Below, in pieces: positions 9,042 through 19,659 of a stretch of 64,000 nucleotides of DNA. Origin of the DNA: Isochrysis galbana (Eukaryota > Haptophyta > Isochrysidales > Isochrysidaceae). The position numbers and the translations under genes are program-made. Below the pieces are notes generated by a model. The model was given only the letters and a program-made list of their open reading frames with translations. It did no database searches and had not been told where the DNA came from. The stretch spans positions 4,662,454 to 4,726,453 of the forward strand of contig CM030940.1 of the NCBI GenBank assembly GCA_018136815.1, in the 5' to 3' direction. The number at the start of each line of letters is the position of its first letter. Position 1 is the first letter of the stretch.

Positions 9042-10405
9042 CCATGTGGCCTTGCTCCTCCCTGAGATCATGCATTGTTGCAAACTTACACAAGCAGCAG
9101 CGCTGGGTTTCTGCCAGCATGACGGGAGGCGTGCGCATGTGCAGACATCCCATGACGCTCGATGAGCACCAGGGGCCCTGGTGCATGCGCGCGAGAGCAA
9201 GGGCGCACTCCGCCTCGAGCTCCGGTGCACTGCCCATTGGATGGAGGAGGGACATGGGCGCGAGAGGAGAAGGGAGGGGGCGGAGTACGGAGGGGGAGAG
9301 GGGGAGGGGGGGGAGGGGGGGGGGGGAGAAGGGGGGGGGGGGGGGGGGGGGATGGATCTTTTATATACAGTTTACTACGAGGGCATCTGAAAAAAAATAA
9401 CCAAACCTGAGGTTGCAGCCTCTAATCGATCACGCTCTCAACAAACTGAATCTCGGGAAATTCCGACATGGCGGTGCGCCCGCGCACGATGGGACCGTGC
9501 TAGTCCCTGTGCACGTGGGCCGCCTGCTGCGTGGGGAGGCGGCCGCGGGCGCAGGTGCGCCGGCGGTGCCCGCCGCCGCCTTCGCGGCCGTGGACCGGCT
9601 GCTCGCCGCGCTCGCTGCTGTGCGCGACCGGCCGACGCTCGCGTCTCGCGTAGCGCACTGCACGTCGCCTGCGCGTTCCACCTGCGCGGCCCCGCGCTGA
9701 GCGACAAGGCGGCGCTCGCGCGCGTCCCGATGGGCATTTTGTCATTTGACCGCGCATTCCCTCGCGCGCGCTGCCGCGCTGCTCGCTAAAGCAAGCAGCA
9801 ACTGCAGCACTAACAAGTGGAAGTGCGTCAACACTGTGTCAACACTTGTCGTGCCCTGCGTCAACACTTGGAAGAGGCCAGATGGGTTAACACCTTGCCC
9901 AAGCTACTGTAATGGGCCCTCGAGGGCGTGTCAACGTGAACCCATACGCCCTGCTCGGGGATGGTCCCGAGCCCGAGGCCAGGGCTGTGAGGTGTGGCAA
10001 GGCTCCTCCGCCTGCCAAGTGGCGAGGCAGGGGGGGGCGCGGTTCCCTCCCCCCATCAGGGTCAGGGGGGGGCGAGAGAGGGGGGAGGGAGCGTGCCCGT
10101 GCCCTCCCCATCCATGCGAACCAAGGATACACTTAGTTGATCATGAGAGCGCTTTAAGAAAGTGTGACAAGTCAGTGCTTGGATTGCACTACAACCTGAA
10201 CGCGTGCAAATGTGGCAGCACACACATTGACCGCCCGTGATATTCATGAGTCCCGGTGACATAAGGGGTTCATGTGGCCAGAGTGTGTACTGATGAAGAT
10301 GAGACTGTCACACCGGACTTCCGACACACGCGGCATGGCCAACTCCAATTGACGGCAAGAACCAGCAGATCTCAGTATAGCATCCCGAGCTACATTGCCG
10401 TGTTA
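9042..10405. other. Intergenic: G-run, repeat ends, no gene supported
   Basis: 9262-9353 is nearly pure G/A/G-run. 9391-9423 (poly-A, CCAAACCTGAGGTTGCA, CCTCT) is a lone end of the AGGGTGCAACC element family found at 60671. 9480-9720 is very GC-rich with several overlapping open frames and no domain. 9800-9900 has short CAACACTTG repeats. About 10070-10136 is a diverged end of the retroposon family, finishing GGATACACTTAGTTG. Confidence 0.5.
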
Positions 10406-11426
10406 CTACCGCCGCCAGCTGTTGCCGCACTTCGACGCAGTCGTCAGTCCCAGCACCTCGGGGTTATAAGCGGCGTCGAGCGCCTGGCTGAAGGCTGCCA
10501 TAGTCTGTGTGTTGGGAGGCGTTGCGAGGGTCGACTAGCATGGCTCTACACGGAAGCCCCGAGGCGGAGCGAGCCGTGAGGCCACTGGTCACACACAGCC
10601 CGGCGGTGGGGTGGAGAGGGCACACGTACCTGCGGTAGATCCACTGTGATGGCAGTAGAGTAGCCTCCCTGCCCGGTGGTCACAAAATAGGGAAGGCCGA
10701 GAGCAGCGCCCATCATGCCGTACATGGGCGGGCAGGCCATCCGTGACCGATATGTGGCGGAGTCGAAGCAGATCTCGACAACGGGCGTCCCCTCAGAGGC
10801 GAAGATAAGATTGGCAAGGCCCGCGCCGTGCGGCCCCATGATGACGGCTGCATGGCGCCACGAGACGATGTCAGATTGGAGTACCTAGGCGAGCGGTTGG
10901 AGGGCCGCGAACTCAATGGCGATACAACGATAGGAGAGGCAACGGTTGTTCGAGTTCACCTTCGCGGGCCTCCAGTTGAGCACTGTGAGGTTGCGCGCAC
11001 GCGGGTCAGCATGCTCAGCAATCGCCTTAGCCATTGCCGCCTGAAGTGCCGCGCTATTGGAGAGCCGGCGAGTTCCGGCACCGCGATCAATGAGGAGGAC
11101 ATGGGTCCGCTCCTATACGATAGGCGCGGAAGAGTGTGAAATGAGCAACGGTTTCGTGCATGCGCGGCGGTTGCGGCCACAGCACATGCACGGTGTCAGT
11201 GGATAAGCGACAAGAGCGCACTCGGATCGGGACGTTTCCGCCGCCGTACGCGACGCGCGCGACACGATACGTGGCGTCGCCTTCGATTGGACCCGAGAAG
11301 TGGGTGTTGACCGGGGTGTAAACCTCGTCGGCGGAAATGGTCGTGCTCTGCACTTCATTAAGTGTTTTGAGAACAATGCGGTCGCGCGAAAGAGCGCCCG
11401 AGTCGAACAGCGGGGCGAGGTAGCTG

Positions 11427-11462
<36 letters not shown>

Positions 11463-13293
11463 CTGAGCACTAGCAGCTTGGCGCGCAGTCAGCCGCGGGG
11501 CGGTGGCGCACCGTGTGGAAACGGGGCTCAAGATTGTGAGGATAGGCACATCGGGCGGAAGCGTTCGATTGAGTAACAAGAGTTTGGGCAGCTGCTCTGG
11601 CACGAAGTGGCCGAACATCGAGTTGTATACAGAGAGCGCAACGCCGACTGAGCGCATGTGGTGAACACGTCGGCTCTGACACGGCGCAGGTGGCCAGCGT
11701 GACTGGTCAACACGGTACCTGCGCATAGCGGGGGGAAACAGTGGCCGCGGGTGAGTGCGTGGCGACGGAGAGGCGACATGGCTAGTAGAGCAGAGCGCAT
11801 ACCAACGGGTGGCGTCATACACGGCTCCTGCCTTCACAACCAAGTCGGACTGCGCGAAGTCGATGAGGCCGCACGGTATACGGAGCACCAGCGCACGGTT
11901 CTCGCAGAGCGGTTCATACTCGCGGTGCCTGTGACATGAGGGGTGGTGTCTCATCTCCGCTGCGTGCACGTCTGGAGAGGTTGAGGGTAGGAGCTCACTT
12001 GAAGCCCTTGCAGCCGAGCAGCAACGGCCATGAGATGTAAGAGTCGTAGATGACCTCGCGTTCCGATGCCATTGGCAGCTGATTCTGCACGTGCTTCCAG
12101 AGTGAACACAGTCTCTGCGACACCACGAGACAGGAGGCGAGCAGTGGTTAGGCACGTAGGTGAAGGCCCCTCTAAGAAGGAACGTAGCCCTCTTGAGAGT
12201 ACAAGGAGCCATGAACCCCAGACCCACGACTGTAATCTCACAAGAAGGCAGGTTGTCAAGGTGATCCCAACTACGATAAACGGGGCATGGAAGGCGCCAG
12301 GTCTCGAGTGAGGACAATCACATGTGAAGCAGGGCCACGAGCGAAGCGCACCTGCCGGTGCGCCTCGCTGGCCGCGCGCACGCTCGAGCGGCGCTCGCGG
12401 ATGAGTGCTGGCCAGTTCGACTGGGTGACGGTATTCACTACCTCCACTCCGTTCTCTTGTGCGGCTGCGACTCCCGAGACCGTCCTTAACCCCGCCACGA
12501 AGTTGCCCTTCTCCATCGCTTCAATGGGCAAATCCCATTGCCAGAGGTAACCGGTGCGGCAGAAGGAGGCGGGTGAGGCGACGAGTGCAGCCGCGCTCAC
12601 AGTCGAGCCGTTCATGCCCGCAACTGAGACGTTGGCACACCGCTCACACACCTCGGCCGGGTCGGGTGGCGCTTTGCACTTACGCCATTGGGGCGGAGAA
12701 GAGCGTTTGGCGGGAGGGAGAGGCGGTTGAGGCCGGCGAGAGCTGCTTCCTGGAGGCCTGAGAAGTTGGTGGTGTAGACGAGAGGAAGAGGGGCGGCCAC
12801 CGGACAGCGCGAGCTGCTGGAGAGCCGCGTCACTCCGTCGTGTACTGTGAGTCGCCCCCCGTGAGTAAGAGGAACTGGCCGATCTACCCCCTCCTCTCCC
12901 CCCTCCCCTACCTCCTTTGCCTCCTGGCCCTCCTCCTCCATCTCTCGCTTGTGCTCGCTCAACCGCTCCCGCCGCTTTGCTGGACGCCACCTGCTTGTCT
13001 TCCTCACCCTTACGCGGCTGGGAAGCCGCCGAGGAAGATGCCAAACCTAGCCGCTTGGCGAGCCACGACGAGAGCTGAGAGGAGGGAGAGGCAGAGAAAT
13101 GAGGAGAAAGCTCCGTCTCTCCACTGCTCTGCGCGGCGGCCAGCCTTGCCTTAGCGAGCGCGAGCTCGGCCTGCGTGGCGCGCAGCGACGCGCGGAGCGA
13201 GTCGACTTCCGAATAGAGCGAGGATGCCCCGCCCGCAGCTGCCCCGCTTGGGGAAGGGGAGATGGAGGGCACAAACGGAGAAGGCGACGCCAT
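10406..13293 (-). CDS. GT61-family glycosyltransferase (EOGT/xylosyltransferase-like), 8 exons
   Basis: I can join eight exons with consistent phase: complement of 12352-13293, 11999-12114, 11803-11928, 11512-11718, 11222-11423, 10960-11112, 10630-10884 and 10406-10504; total 2100 bases, 699 residues. All junctions are GT-AG. Family evidence: ENRALVLRIP...YDATRW in exons 3-4, SVYNSMFGHFVPEQLPKLLL (exon 4), ISADEVYTP (exon 5), HVLLIDRGAGTRRLSN (exon 6) and the GT61 hallmark GPHGAGLANLIF with GTPVVEI (exon 7). GT61 enzymes are Golgi/ER type II transferases adding xylose, arabinose or GlcNAc. Exon 1 (ATG 13293) is low-complexity with a predicted coiled coil (SEVDSLRASLRATQAELALAKAR) and Gly/Ser runs; I see no clear TM anchor, so the true N-terminus may differ. 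Exon 1 to 2 is the least certain junction. Intron 4 uses a 30+ base poly-C run as its pyrimidine tract. Confidence 0.85.
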
Positions 13294-13894
13294 CACGGGG
13301 GAGGGGAGGAGATTTTTTTGTAGTGGGGGCTCGACCGGGGGGGGGGGGTCCTAGCTGCCAATGGGCCTCGGATACTTTATGCTTTATTTATGTGCTTGTT
13401 AGTGTAGAGGCTTGCGATTCGCAGAGCGGGGCAGGGGAAGAGGTGGAGGGAGGGAAGTTAACTGTTTACTGCCAGAGCATGCAGCATGCAAACAAATGGA
13501 TGCTTCAAATGACATACAGTATTTCGTCCTTGCTCGCCAACGCCTTGACGGGTGCCCATGAGGTGCTGGGGGAGCCTCAGGGACATCCTTCCCCACATCC
13601 CACATTCCCACCCATTCACAACACAAGAGGTCGAGATTGTAGTATGGAATTATGGAGAAAATAGGCCCAGGGGCGAGGCAGCCATTTGGATGCTTCAGTT
13701 TACCAAATAATCCACGGGTGCACGTTAGACGTTAGAAAGAGGTGTGAGAGGTTGAGGTTGAGGGTTGAGGGTTGAGGGGAGGGCGGCGCGGCGCAACGGA
13801 GTGGGACTGTGGGACTGGGGACTGGGAGGGAGAGGGGGGGGGGGAGGGGGGGGGAGGGGGGGGGATCGGGAAAAATTTGATCATTTCTTTCTTT
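13294..13894. other. Intergenic, G-rich
   Basis: Upstream flank of the glycosyltransferase gene and low-complexity sequence: G-runs at 13339-13349 and 13830-13864, GGTTGAGG repeats at 13750-13780. No gene seen. Confidence 0.5.
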
Positions 13895-14205
13895 TAGGGC
13901 GGTCAAACAGGGCTTTTTAAGTACTAATATGGGGGGGATGACATTTTTTGACCATTTTCCAAAGCCCACAAAAAACTCCCAGGGGGGCCACCTGCCGCCA
14001 CGAAAATCTTCGCCAGAAAATGGTGCGATTCTCCTCCCCCCTCGCCCCTCCCTTGCACACGCTCTGGGGCTCTACCGGTAAAGAACCGCGGCGCCCGCCG
14101 CGGGAGTGATAGACGTATTTTGAAACGGAGTATTCATCACACCGGATTCCTTATTGATCCGTCCCACTCGTCGGCCGCCCGAGATTTATCGCCTATCTTC
14201 TTGCG
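13895..14205 (-). mobile_element. Truncated right end of the TAGGGCGG-family transposon, inverted
   Basis: Begins TAGGGCGGTCAAACAGGGC and matches, base for base with few changes, the reverse complement of 16529 down to about 16030 (minus the nested 184-bp insertion there). Similarity stops near 14205. It therefore forms a ~300-bp inverted-repeat arm around copy 2. Confidence 0.85.
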
Positions 14206-14652
14206 CTTGGGCACCTGGCACCTGGACCTCGCCGCCCAAGATGAGCCGCGTGCCGCACTTAGCCGTGATTGCCAACGCCGCACGGACGCTCGGGTCGTCG
14301 AAGAAATCCAAGGGACACAGTGTGAGGTTCTGGTGCCGAAAGGTGACAATAAGGGCTCGCTCCAGCGGCTATCTCCCCGGGTGCCGGGGACTTAGCCGCT
14401 GCAGCGGCCGCGGAGGCCCGCCGCGCGCCGCTCCCCTCCCCCCCCCTTCCCCCACTCCTCTCTGGCAGCCCAGCTTGCCACAGGGGTGTACTCGCGCGGC
14501 CAACACCAAAGGTAAGCCCCCCCCACGCTGCCTGCCTCTATAGAGTATAGGACGGTCAAACAGCTATTTTAACTTCTAAGGGTGAAAATTGACCAAGTCA
14601 AGATTGAGGATTCATTACGAGATTTTTGGATATGGTGACCGGATAGGTGTAA

Positions 14653-16077
14653 CTAGCACATATCCGGTGCCCTTTGGGCCCTAGACCCCCCACGGTAGCC
14701 CCCACAGCGATGCGTAACCAGAAAACGCGCAAATTGGCCAGAAATCACTATCGCGGAGGGCCAACGTCCGACGCGACCTGCGTGCGGTGGTGGAGCTCTA
14801 CGTGAGTGCATGCATCGCAGGGCAGTGGGCCGCGCGTGGCATACCTGATAGATAATCGCGCACGCCGGCGAGGAGAACCAACCGACGACGACGCGCATTG
14901 TCTTGATTTTGTGCGCGTCGAGCGCTGCCTGCTCGTCTGTTTTCTGCATCATCGCGCGCAGGATGACGTCCATGGCCTTGCGCGCCGCTTCGAGAATATT
15001 TACCAAGGCGTGCTCGGCGCAGGTTGGATCGTCGTCCCAGGTGCCGTCCCCGATGTCTGGGCCGCTCTCCCTGCCGTCGCGGATGTTGCGCTCCGCCTTG
15101 CGCGGTGCCCAATGTGAGCGAGCGCCACAGCCGACGAACTCACAGATAATAGTGAGCGGTAGAGCGGCGCCGGCGAGCGCCCGAAATGGCGAGCCCGGAG
15201 ACGCCGTGCCACAGGCCGGCATCCAACGCATTTCGCGCGGGGGGAGGGGCGCAGGAGGTGGGCTGGCGCCACCGCCGCCGCCACCACCGCCGCCGCCGCC
15301 ACCGCCGCCACCGCCGCCACCGCCGCCGCCGCCGCCTTCGCTGCCGCCGTCGCCGCCGCCGCCGGAACCGGAGGAGGCGAATGGCTTGGACCAGTCTTGC
15401 CAGAGCCTCGCCAGCTCCGCCGCCTTTTTCTTGGCGACCACCTCTGGGTCATTTCCGCGTGCGAGCGCCCTGCGCGCCTTGTATTCCGAGTGATACAAGA
15501 CCTTTGCCTGCGCCTTGGCGTAGCGCGCCGCCCTTGCCAGCAGCGACCTCGTGGCGGTGCTCCTCGCCTGCGGAAGCGCCTGCAGAGTACCTGCGCCGCC
15601 TGTCAAGGCCTCCACCCACCGGGCGAATATAACTATAACATCAGCTCCCGGTGGTGTGGCCTCGCCAGACGCGCGTATGTGCGCTCTGGCGAGATTTTGA
15701 GCCCATTCTTCCGCAGCGGCGTGGAGCGCGGTCGCGTGGGCCACACTCAGGCCACCCACTGGACGAGCCTCGTCGACTCGTCGACCAACGCCGGATTGGG
15801 GGGGCTCGAGCATAAGAGCGCGGCGAGGACGGCCTGGACGCTGGCGCTCGTGAGCCAGGTGTCGATGACCCCAGCGTTGAGAAGCTGGAAGTCGGTGGCA
15901 ACGTCGGGCGAGGGCGAATCCTGCGAGGGGCGGGTCGGGGTGGTCAGGGCGGGTACGTGTGTGGCCTAGGGGGCCGTGTGCGCGCACTATGAGGTGCGCT
16001 GAGGGCTGCGCAGATGACATCTTGCCTTCAGCAGGCAGGCGATCAATCTCGGGCGGCCGACGAGTGGAACGGATCAA
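14653..16077 (-). CDS. Hypothetical ORF inside transposon copy 2
   Basis: 474-codon frame with a ~26-residue poly-Gly run encoded by CCG repeats at 15276-15362. The most protein-like part precedes the Gly run (FARWVEALTGGAGTLQALPQ, then Ala/Lys/Arg-rich helix to ELARLWQDWSKPF). No DDE/DDD transposase motif or other domain recognised. A splice acceptor-like CCTCGCAG followed by GATTCGCCC at about 15920-15935 also occurs in copy 1 (about 8605-8625), so the real protein may start at a spliced exon rather than at 16077; a second frame there (FQLLNAGVIDTWLTS) also reads like protein. Start and frame are uncertain; it could be a cargo or a degenerate element protein. Confidence 0.3.
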   Translation of the reverse strand: MIRSTRRPPEIDRLPAEGKMSSAQPSAHLIVRAHGPLGHTRTRPDHPDPPLAGFALARRCHRLPASQRWGHRHLAHERQRPGRPRRALMLEPPQSGVGRRVDEARPVGGLSVAHATALHAAAEEWAQNLARAHIRASGEATPPGADVIVIFARWVEALTGGAGTLQALPQARSTATRSLLARAARYAKAQAKVLYHSEYKARRALARGNDPEVVAKKKAAELARLWQDWSKPFASSGSGGGGDGGSEGGGGGGGGGGGGGGGGGGGGGGGASPPPAPLPPREMRWMPACGTASPGSPFRALAGAALPLTIICEFVGCGARSHWAPRKAERNIRDGRESGPDIGDGTWDDDPTCAEHALVNILEAARKAMDVILRAMMQKTDEQAALDAHKIKTMRVVVGWFSSPACAIIYQVCHARPTALRCMHSRRAPPPHAGRVGRWPSAIVISGQFARFLVTHRCGGYRGGSRAQRAPDMC

Positions 16078-16169
16078 TAAGGAATCCGGTGTGATGAATA
16101 CTCCGTTTCAAAATACGTCTATCACTCCCGCGGCGGGCGCCGCGGTTCTTTACCGGTAGAGCCCCAGAG

Positions 16170-16353
16170 CCCTTGATGGGAAATACGTATTTACCGTATT
16201 TGGCCAGAGACCAAATACATATGTATTTGGCTGTATTTGAAGCGTGTCCTGGGTTGTAGGCCTCGAATGTATTTGAAATGTATTTGGCCGGAGGCCAAAT
16301 ACATATGTATTTGGCTGTATTTGCAGGCCCCTGCACCGTATTTCCCATCTAGG
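16170..16353. mobile_element. 184-bp MITE nested in the transposon's right arm
   Basis: Terminal inverted repeats GATGGGAAATACG / CGTATTTCCCATC; flanked by the direct repeat CCCAGAG (16163-16169, 16354-16360). The uninterrupted version of the target is visible in the inverted arm near 14070, which proves the insertion. Internally it has two tandem ~70-bp units, each with a palindrome centred on ATACATATGTAT. The 7-8 bp duplication suggests a hAT-like MITE (inference). Confidence 0.85.
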
Positions 16354-16690
16354 CCCAGAGCGTGTGCAAGGGAGGGGCGAGGGGGGAGGAGAATCGCACC
16401 ATTTTCTGGCGAAGATTTTCGTGGCGGCAGGTGGCCCCCCTGGGAGTTTTGTTGTGGACTTTGGAAAATGGTCAAAAAATGTCACCCCCCCCCATATTAG
16501 TACTTAAAAAGCCCTGTTTGACCGCCCTATAGAGTACACTTTACTCCTATGTGGTGAAGTTCATAGAGTCCTCTAGTACTTAGTATCTGAATACTGTCGG
16601 CTAGCGCGCCGCCGACGCCACTACGGCCTCCGCTCCCATCGCCCCTCCCGCCCGCCCTGCCTTCCTCCTCTCACAGCCCAGTGAGCTGCG

Positions 16691-17276
16691 ATGGCTGATG
16701 CCGTGAAGCAGCTCAAGATCAAGACAGGTGCTGTCCGCCGCTGCATGAAAGACCGCACTGCCTCGGACAGAGAGATTGAGAAGCAGCAACAGCGGATCGA
16801 GTCTTTCAAGTCCAACCCAGAGAAGGACGAGCATGATGTGGCCAAGCAGGTGCGGCGAGCCGGGTGGGTCTCGTGTCTGCCCGCCCAGCCTGAATTCGGC
16901 AATCATCTCACGCCGCTTCACGTGCCTCCCGTACGCAGGAGGAAGTGCTTGCTGAGATGGTCGCTGGGCGAGCGGATGAGCTCGTTCGTCTCAAGGATTT
17001 CATGCAGGAGCTCGAATCCATTGTGGTGCGCCTCGCCAACGTGGAGTGCCCTTGGGATTAGCCTCCTATCAGTACTTACGGTCCCGGGAGTGAACAGGGA
17101 GCCGGGTTGTGTGATGCTGACGGAGGTGATGGCTGACACAAGGCGTGGTGGCCTCCATTGCTCAGGAGCTAACCAAAGGTGACCTTGGTAGCAGTGACGA
17201 ATACTCGCAAGCTCAAGAAGCTATGGAGGAAGCGACAGCACTTCTGAAGAAGGAGGGTATTCCACTGGACGACTGA
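16691..17276 (+). CDS. TBCA: Tubulin-binding cofactor A (tubulin-specific chaperone A)
   Basis: Small three-helix-bundle chaperone that holds beta-tubulin folding intermediates. Exon 1 16691-16849 (MADAVKQLKIKTGAVRRCMK...DVAKQ, ends CAG|GTGCGG), exon 2 16939-17025 (EEVLAEMVAGRADELVRLKD...ESIV), exon 3 from about 17143 to TGA at 17276 (VASIAQELTKGDLGSSDEY...LLKKEGIPLDD). The LKIKTGxVxR start, the long amphipathic helices and ~130-residue total fit the TBCA family. Odd point: exon 3 after the only usable acceptor (ACAAG|GC) needs one extra base from exon 2, but the GT donor after ESIV ends in phase 0. Either a non-canonical donor (GC at 17030, GTGGTGC|GC), or a sequence error. The plus-strand region 16533-16690 upstream is GC-rich without an obvious TATA. 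Confidence 0.85.
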
Positions 17277-18543
17277 GGCTCCATAAAGGGCATGGGAGAC
17301 GAGCAGCGGCCGTTCCGTTGTCGCTTTTTGCAAATGCAATTATGAAGCTAGGTTTGGCGAATGAGAGCGGCTGTTCTTTGTTCTTGAGGCCCTTGCAGCT
17401 TCAACCCTTTCTGTCTCGTCACTCACGATGCAAACCTCTGACCTGGATGCCCAGCCTATGTCCCCCCTCTACTAGCTGTATGCACTCTGCTTCGTATGTA
17501 TGCCATACAAATACTAGATTTTCAAATGAAATTTAAAGACTTTTACTTTACTTGCCGATTGCCAATTTCAATTGTCTTCAGTCTTCTCAAGAATATGTAA
17601 TATGTCGAGTCGAGCATTAACGTAGGCCGAAGGGGCCCTTGGCCACTCCGTCGTGAGCAGCACCGGCGACTCGCGTGGTACTTTGGTCCTCCTCCCCGCC
17701 GGGAGTTGGGTGTTGGTGTTGGGCGAATGAAATTTTGGATTGAGAAGGTGCAACGTGCAACCTCAGGTCTTGTTTTTTTCACTTTAACGCCCCGTCCCCC
17801 CATTTTGGTATAATAATCTGAAGTTTCTGGGCTAAGGGCTCAGCACCTACTACGGATCCAGTATCCACGATCTCCCTAACAACACCGCCCTTGAGTCCTC
17901 TCCCTCGCTGGCTCTCAAGCCCCTGCCAGTCGACTGGAGCTGGCTTGGGGGGGTCCTAATCATGATCAGGGGGGGCCAGGGGGAGGAGGGGCTGGTCAGA
18001 GGGATTGGCTGGTCACGACAGGCAGGGCGGGCGATTCAGGCGTGCCTGTGGGGAGAGGGATGGAATAAAAAAAATTTCCAACAGGGAAGGTGCTGGTCCG
18101 AAGTTTTTTCTTCAGTGAAGGTGCAGGTGAAGGTGAGAGTGCAGGAACTGCAGGTGCAGGTGAAGACACGGTGAACGGGGCGCGCTGGGCGGCCAGTAGC
18201 CCGCCAAGGTGGCTGTTGATCGTGCTCGCGTGGGATTGCAAGTTGAGAGCCAAAATTGATCAAGTGGTGGGGCACACCACCCATGTTATCGGGAAAAATA
18301 AGCAGGCACCTGCACTGCACGCACACTCCTTCACTCCAACTGCGGCATCGACGCCACATACAGCTGCGGAGCCCGCGCGCGCACATCGAATCCCGCGCGC
18401 ACACACCCGTTCTATTCAATACAAGATCCTCAAGCTGATTCATTCACTTATGCGGACATGGGAAGCGCAGCAGCGGAAGTGCAGCAGCAACACAACAGCC
18501 CCGCGCTGAACACATGAAGTGCACTCCAGCGGGGGGCCCATTT
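17277..18543. other. Intergenic with repeat fragments
   Basis: 17740-17790 has an end of the AGGGTGCAACC family (GTGCAACGTGCAACCTCAGG followed by poly-T). 17905-18062 is a middle fragment of the retroposon family (CCTGCCAGTCGACTGGAGCT, GGCGTGCCTGTGGGGAGAGG). 18110-18170 has GGTGCAGGTGAAG repeats. No gene supported. Confidence 0.5.
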
Positions 18544-19659
18544 TCAGAGGCTGGGCACGTTGTTGTCGCTGTCGCTCGAACATGCTCCCTCCGCTATTTC
18601 ACCCTGCTGCGTTTCCTCGTGCTGTTCGTCCGTCTCGACTCCGGCTGATTCCAGACGCGTGCGCTCCCTGCCGATCTTGTAGAAGAAGACAGCCAGCACT
18701 GTGCGAGCAGTGCTTGCGCCAGACCTGTGGTACATGCGAGACAGTAGCACATGGGCGTCACCAATCTCCTTGAAAACAGCGGGCGCTGCAGCGCCGGCGA
18801 CGTGAAGGCTGCTTTCATCTGCTGTAAGCTTAACAACTGCCGTGAAGACCGCCGACTTTCCGTGCCGAAGATCTTGGTGGTATGTGAAGTGGGAGTGCAG
18901 GTCGTACTTGAAGAGGAAGTCAACGAAGATGAGCTGCAGGCACGTGCTGTCCTGCACCGTCAATTCCATGTGGCGAAATCCAGCGAAAGAGAGACGCCTT
19001 ATGATGGACTTGTTCATGACGGTAAGGCTTATGAAGGGCTCGCATGTGGCGGTGTTGTGGTTGATCAAGGAGAGTGCTGCAGCGTTGAGCGTCAGCACAC
19101 ATCCCTTCTGCTTCCAGCCTTCGAAGATGGGCGCATTGACGTGTGGGTAGGGCGCGCCCCAGCCGCCACGGAGGGTGAACCCAAGCCCCTCCGTCTTCAT
19201 CTGCAGCGACCCATCGTGCAGCATGCAGACGGCCCCGACGGTGTGCACGAGTGCCTGCAGCGCAGCCCTGCGAAAGGCACCATCGTCGTCCAGTGGGAGT
19301 TGGATTGTGTGACAGTCAATATTCAGAGCCTTGGTGATGCCGCCCAGCTCTCCCTCGGCCTTCAAACATTCTACCAAGAATTCATCGTTGGCTACCTTCA
19401 TTTGTTCGTGCGCTTCGTCGTACTGCACGCTGCAAACCTCTCCCAGTGGCGTGCGTGCTGCAGCTGCCTGCGCAGCTGCCTCAACAGAGGTCTGCAATGC
19501 CCGCGCGATCTCCTCGCACTGCATCTTCAGGAGCATGAGGCTGTAGTGCGGCGCAGGAGCATGACTGCGCGGCGCCGCAGTGCGCATCCTCTTCTTCGCG
19601 CGCGGAGAGACCATAGGCGACTTCTTCTCAGGAGGGGACGACTTCTCTGGCGAGGACAT
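18544..19659 (-). CDS. Conserved-looking protein of unknown function, nuclear-type N-terminus
   Basis: 371 codons, single exon, ATG at 19659, TGA at 18544. N-terminus is Ser/Pro/Lys-rich with a basic cluster (SPRAKKRMR) that could be a nuclear localisation signal. The middle (about 60-330) is a regular globular composition with hydrophobic strands (SLTVMNKSIIRRLSFAGF, LQLIFVDFLFKYDLHSHF, AVFTAVVKLTADE); the C-terminal 40 residues are acidic (EGACSSDSDNNVP). No family recognised. I judge it real because of length, balanced composition and lack of low complexity over 270 residues. Confidence 0.6.
   Translation of the reverse strand: MSSPEKSSPPEKKSPMVSPRAKKRMRTAAPRSHAPAPHYSLMLLKMQCEEIARALQTSVEAAAQAAAARTPLGEVCSVQYDEAHEQMKVANDEFLVECLKAEGELGGITKALNIDCHTIQLPLDDDGAFRRAALQALVHTVGAVCMLHDGSLQMKTEGLGFTLRGGWGAPYPHVNAPIFEGWKQKGCVLTLNAAALSLINHNTATCEPFISLTVMNKSIIRRLSFAGFRHMELTVQDSTCLQLIFVDFLFKYDLHSHFTYHQDLRHGKSAVFTAVVKLTADESSLHVAGAAAPAVFKEIGDAHVLLSRMYHRSGASTARTVLAVFFYKIGRERTRLESAGVETDEQHEETQQGEIAEGACSSDSDNNVPSL

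Larger units (their letters stand above)
14548..16529 (+). mobile_element. TAGGGCGG-family TIR transposon, copy 2
   Basis: Left end TAGGACGGTCAAACAG (14548), right end ...CTGTTTGACCGCCCTA (16529), flanked by the 7-bp direct repeat TAGAGTA (14541-14547 and 16530-16536). Left subterminal sequence (AACTTCTAAGGGTGAAAATT...AAGTCAAGATTGAGG) and right subterminal block match copy 1 at 6982-9041; length 1982 versus 2060 bases. Interior carries a GC-rich minus-strand ORF. The right arm is interrupted by the MITE at 16170-16353. Confidence 0.85.

Noticed and set aside
9413-9757. Overlapping 80-100 codon frames in GC-rich DNA
   Set aside because: Equal-quality frames on both strands and no domain.
14120-14543. 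Plus-strand frames in the inverted transposon arm
   Set aside because: Terminal inverted-repeat sequence; not conserved as coding between the two arms.
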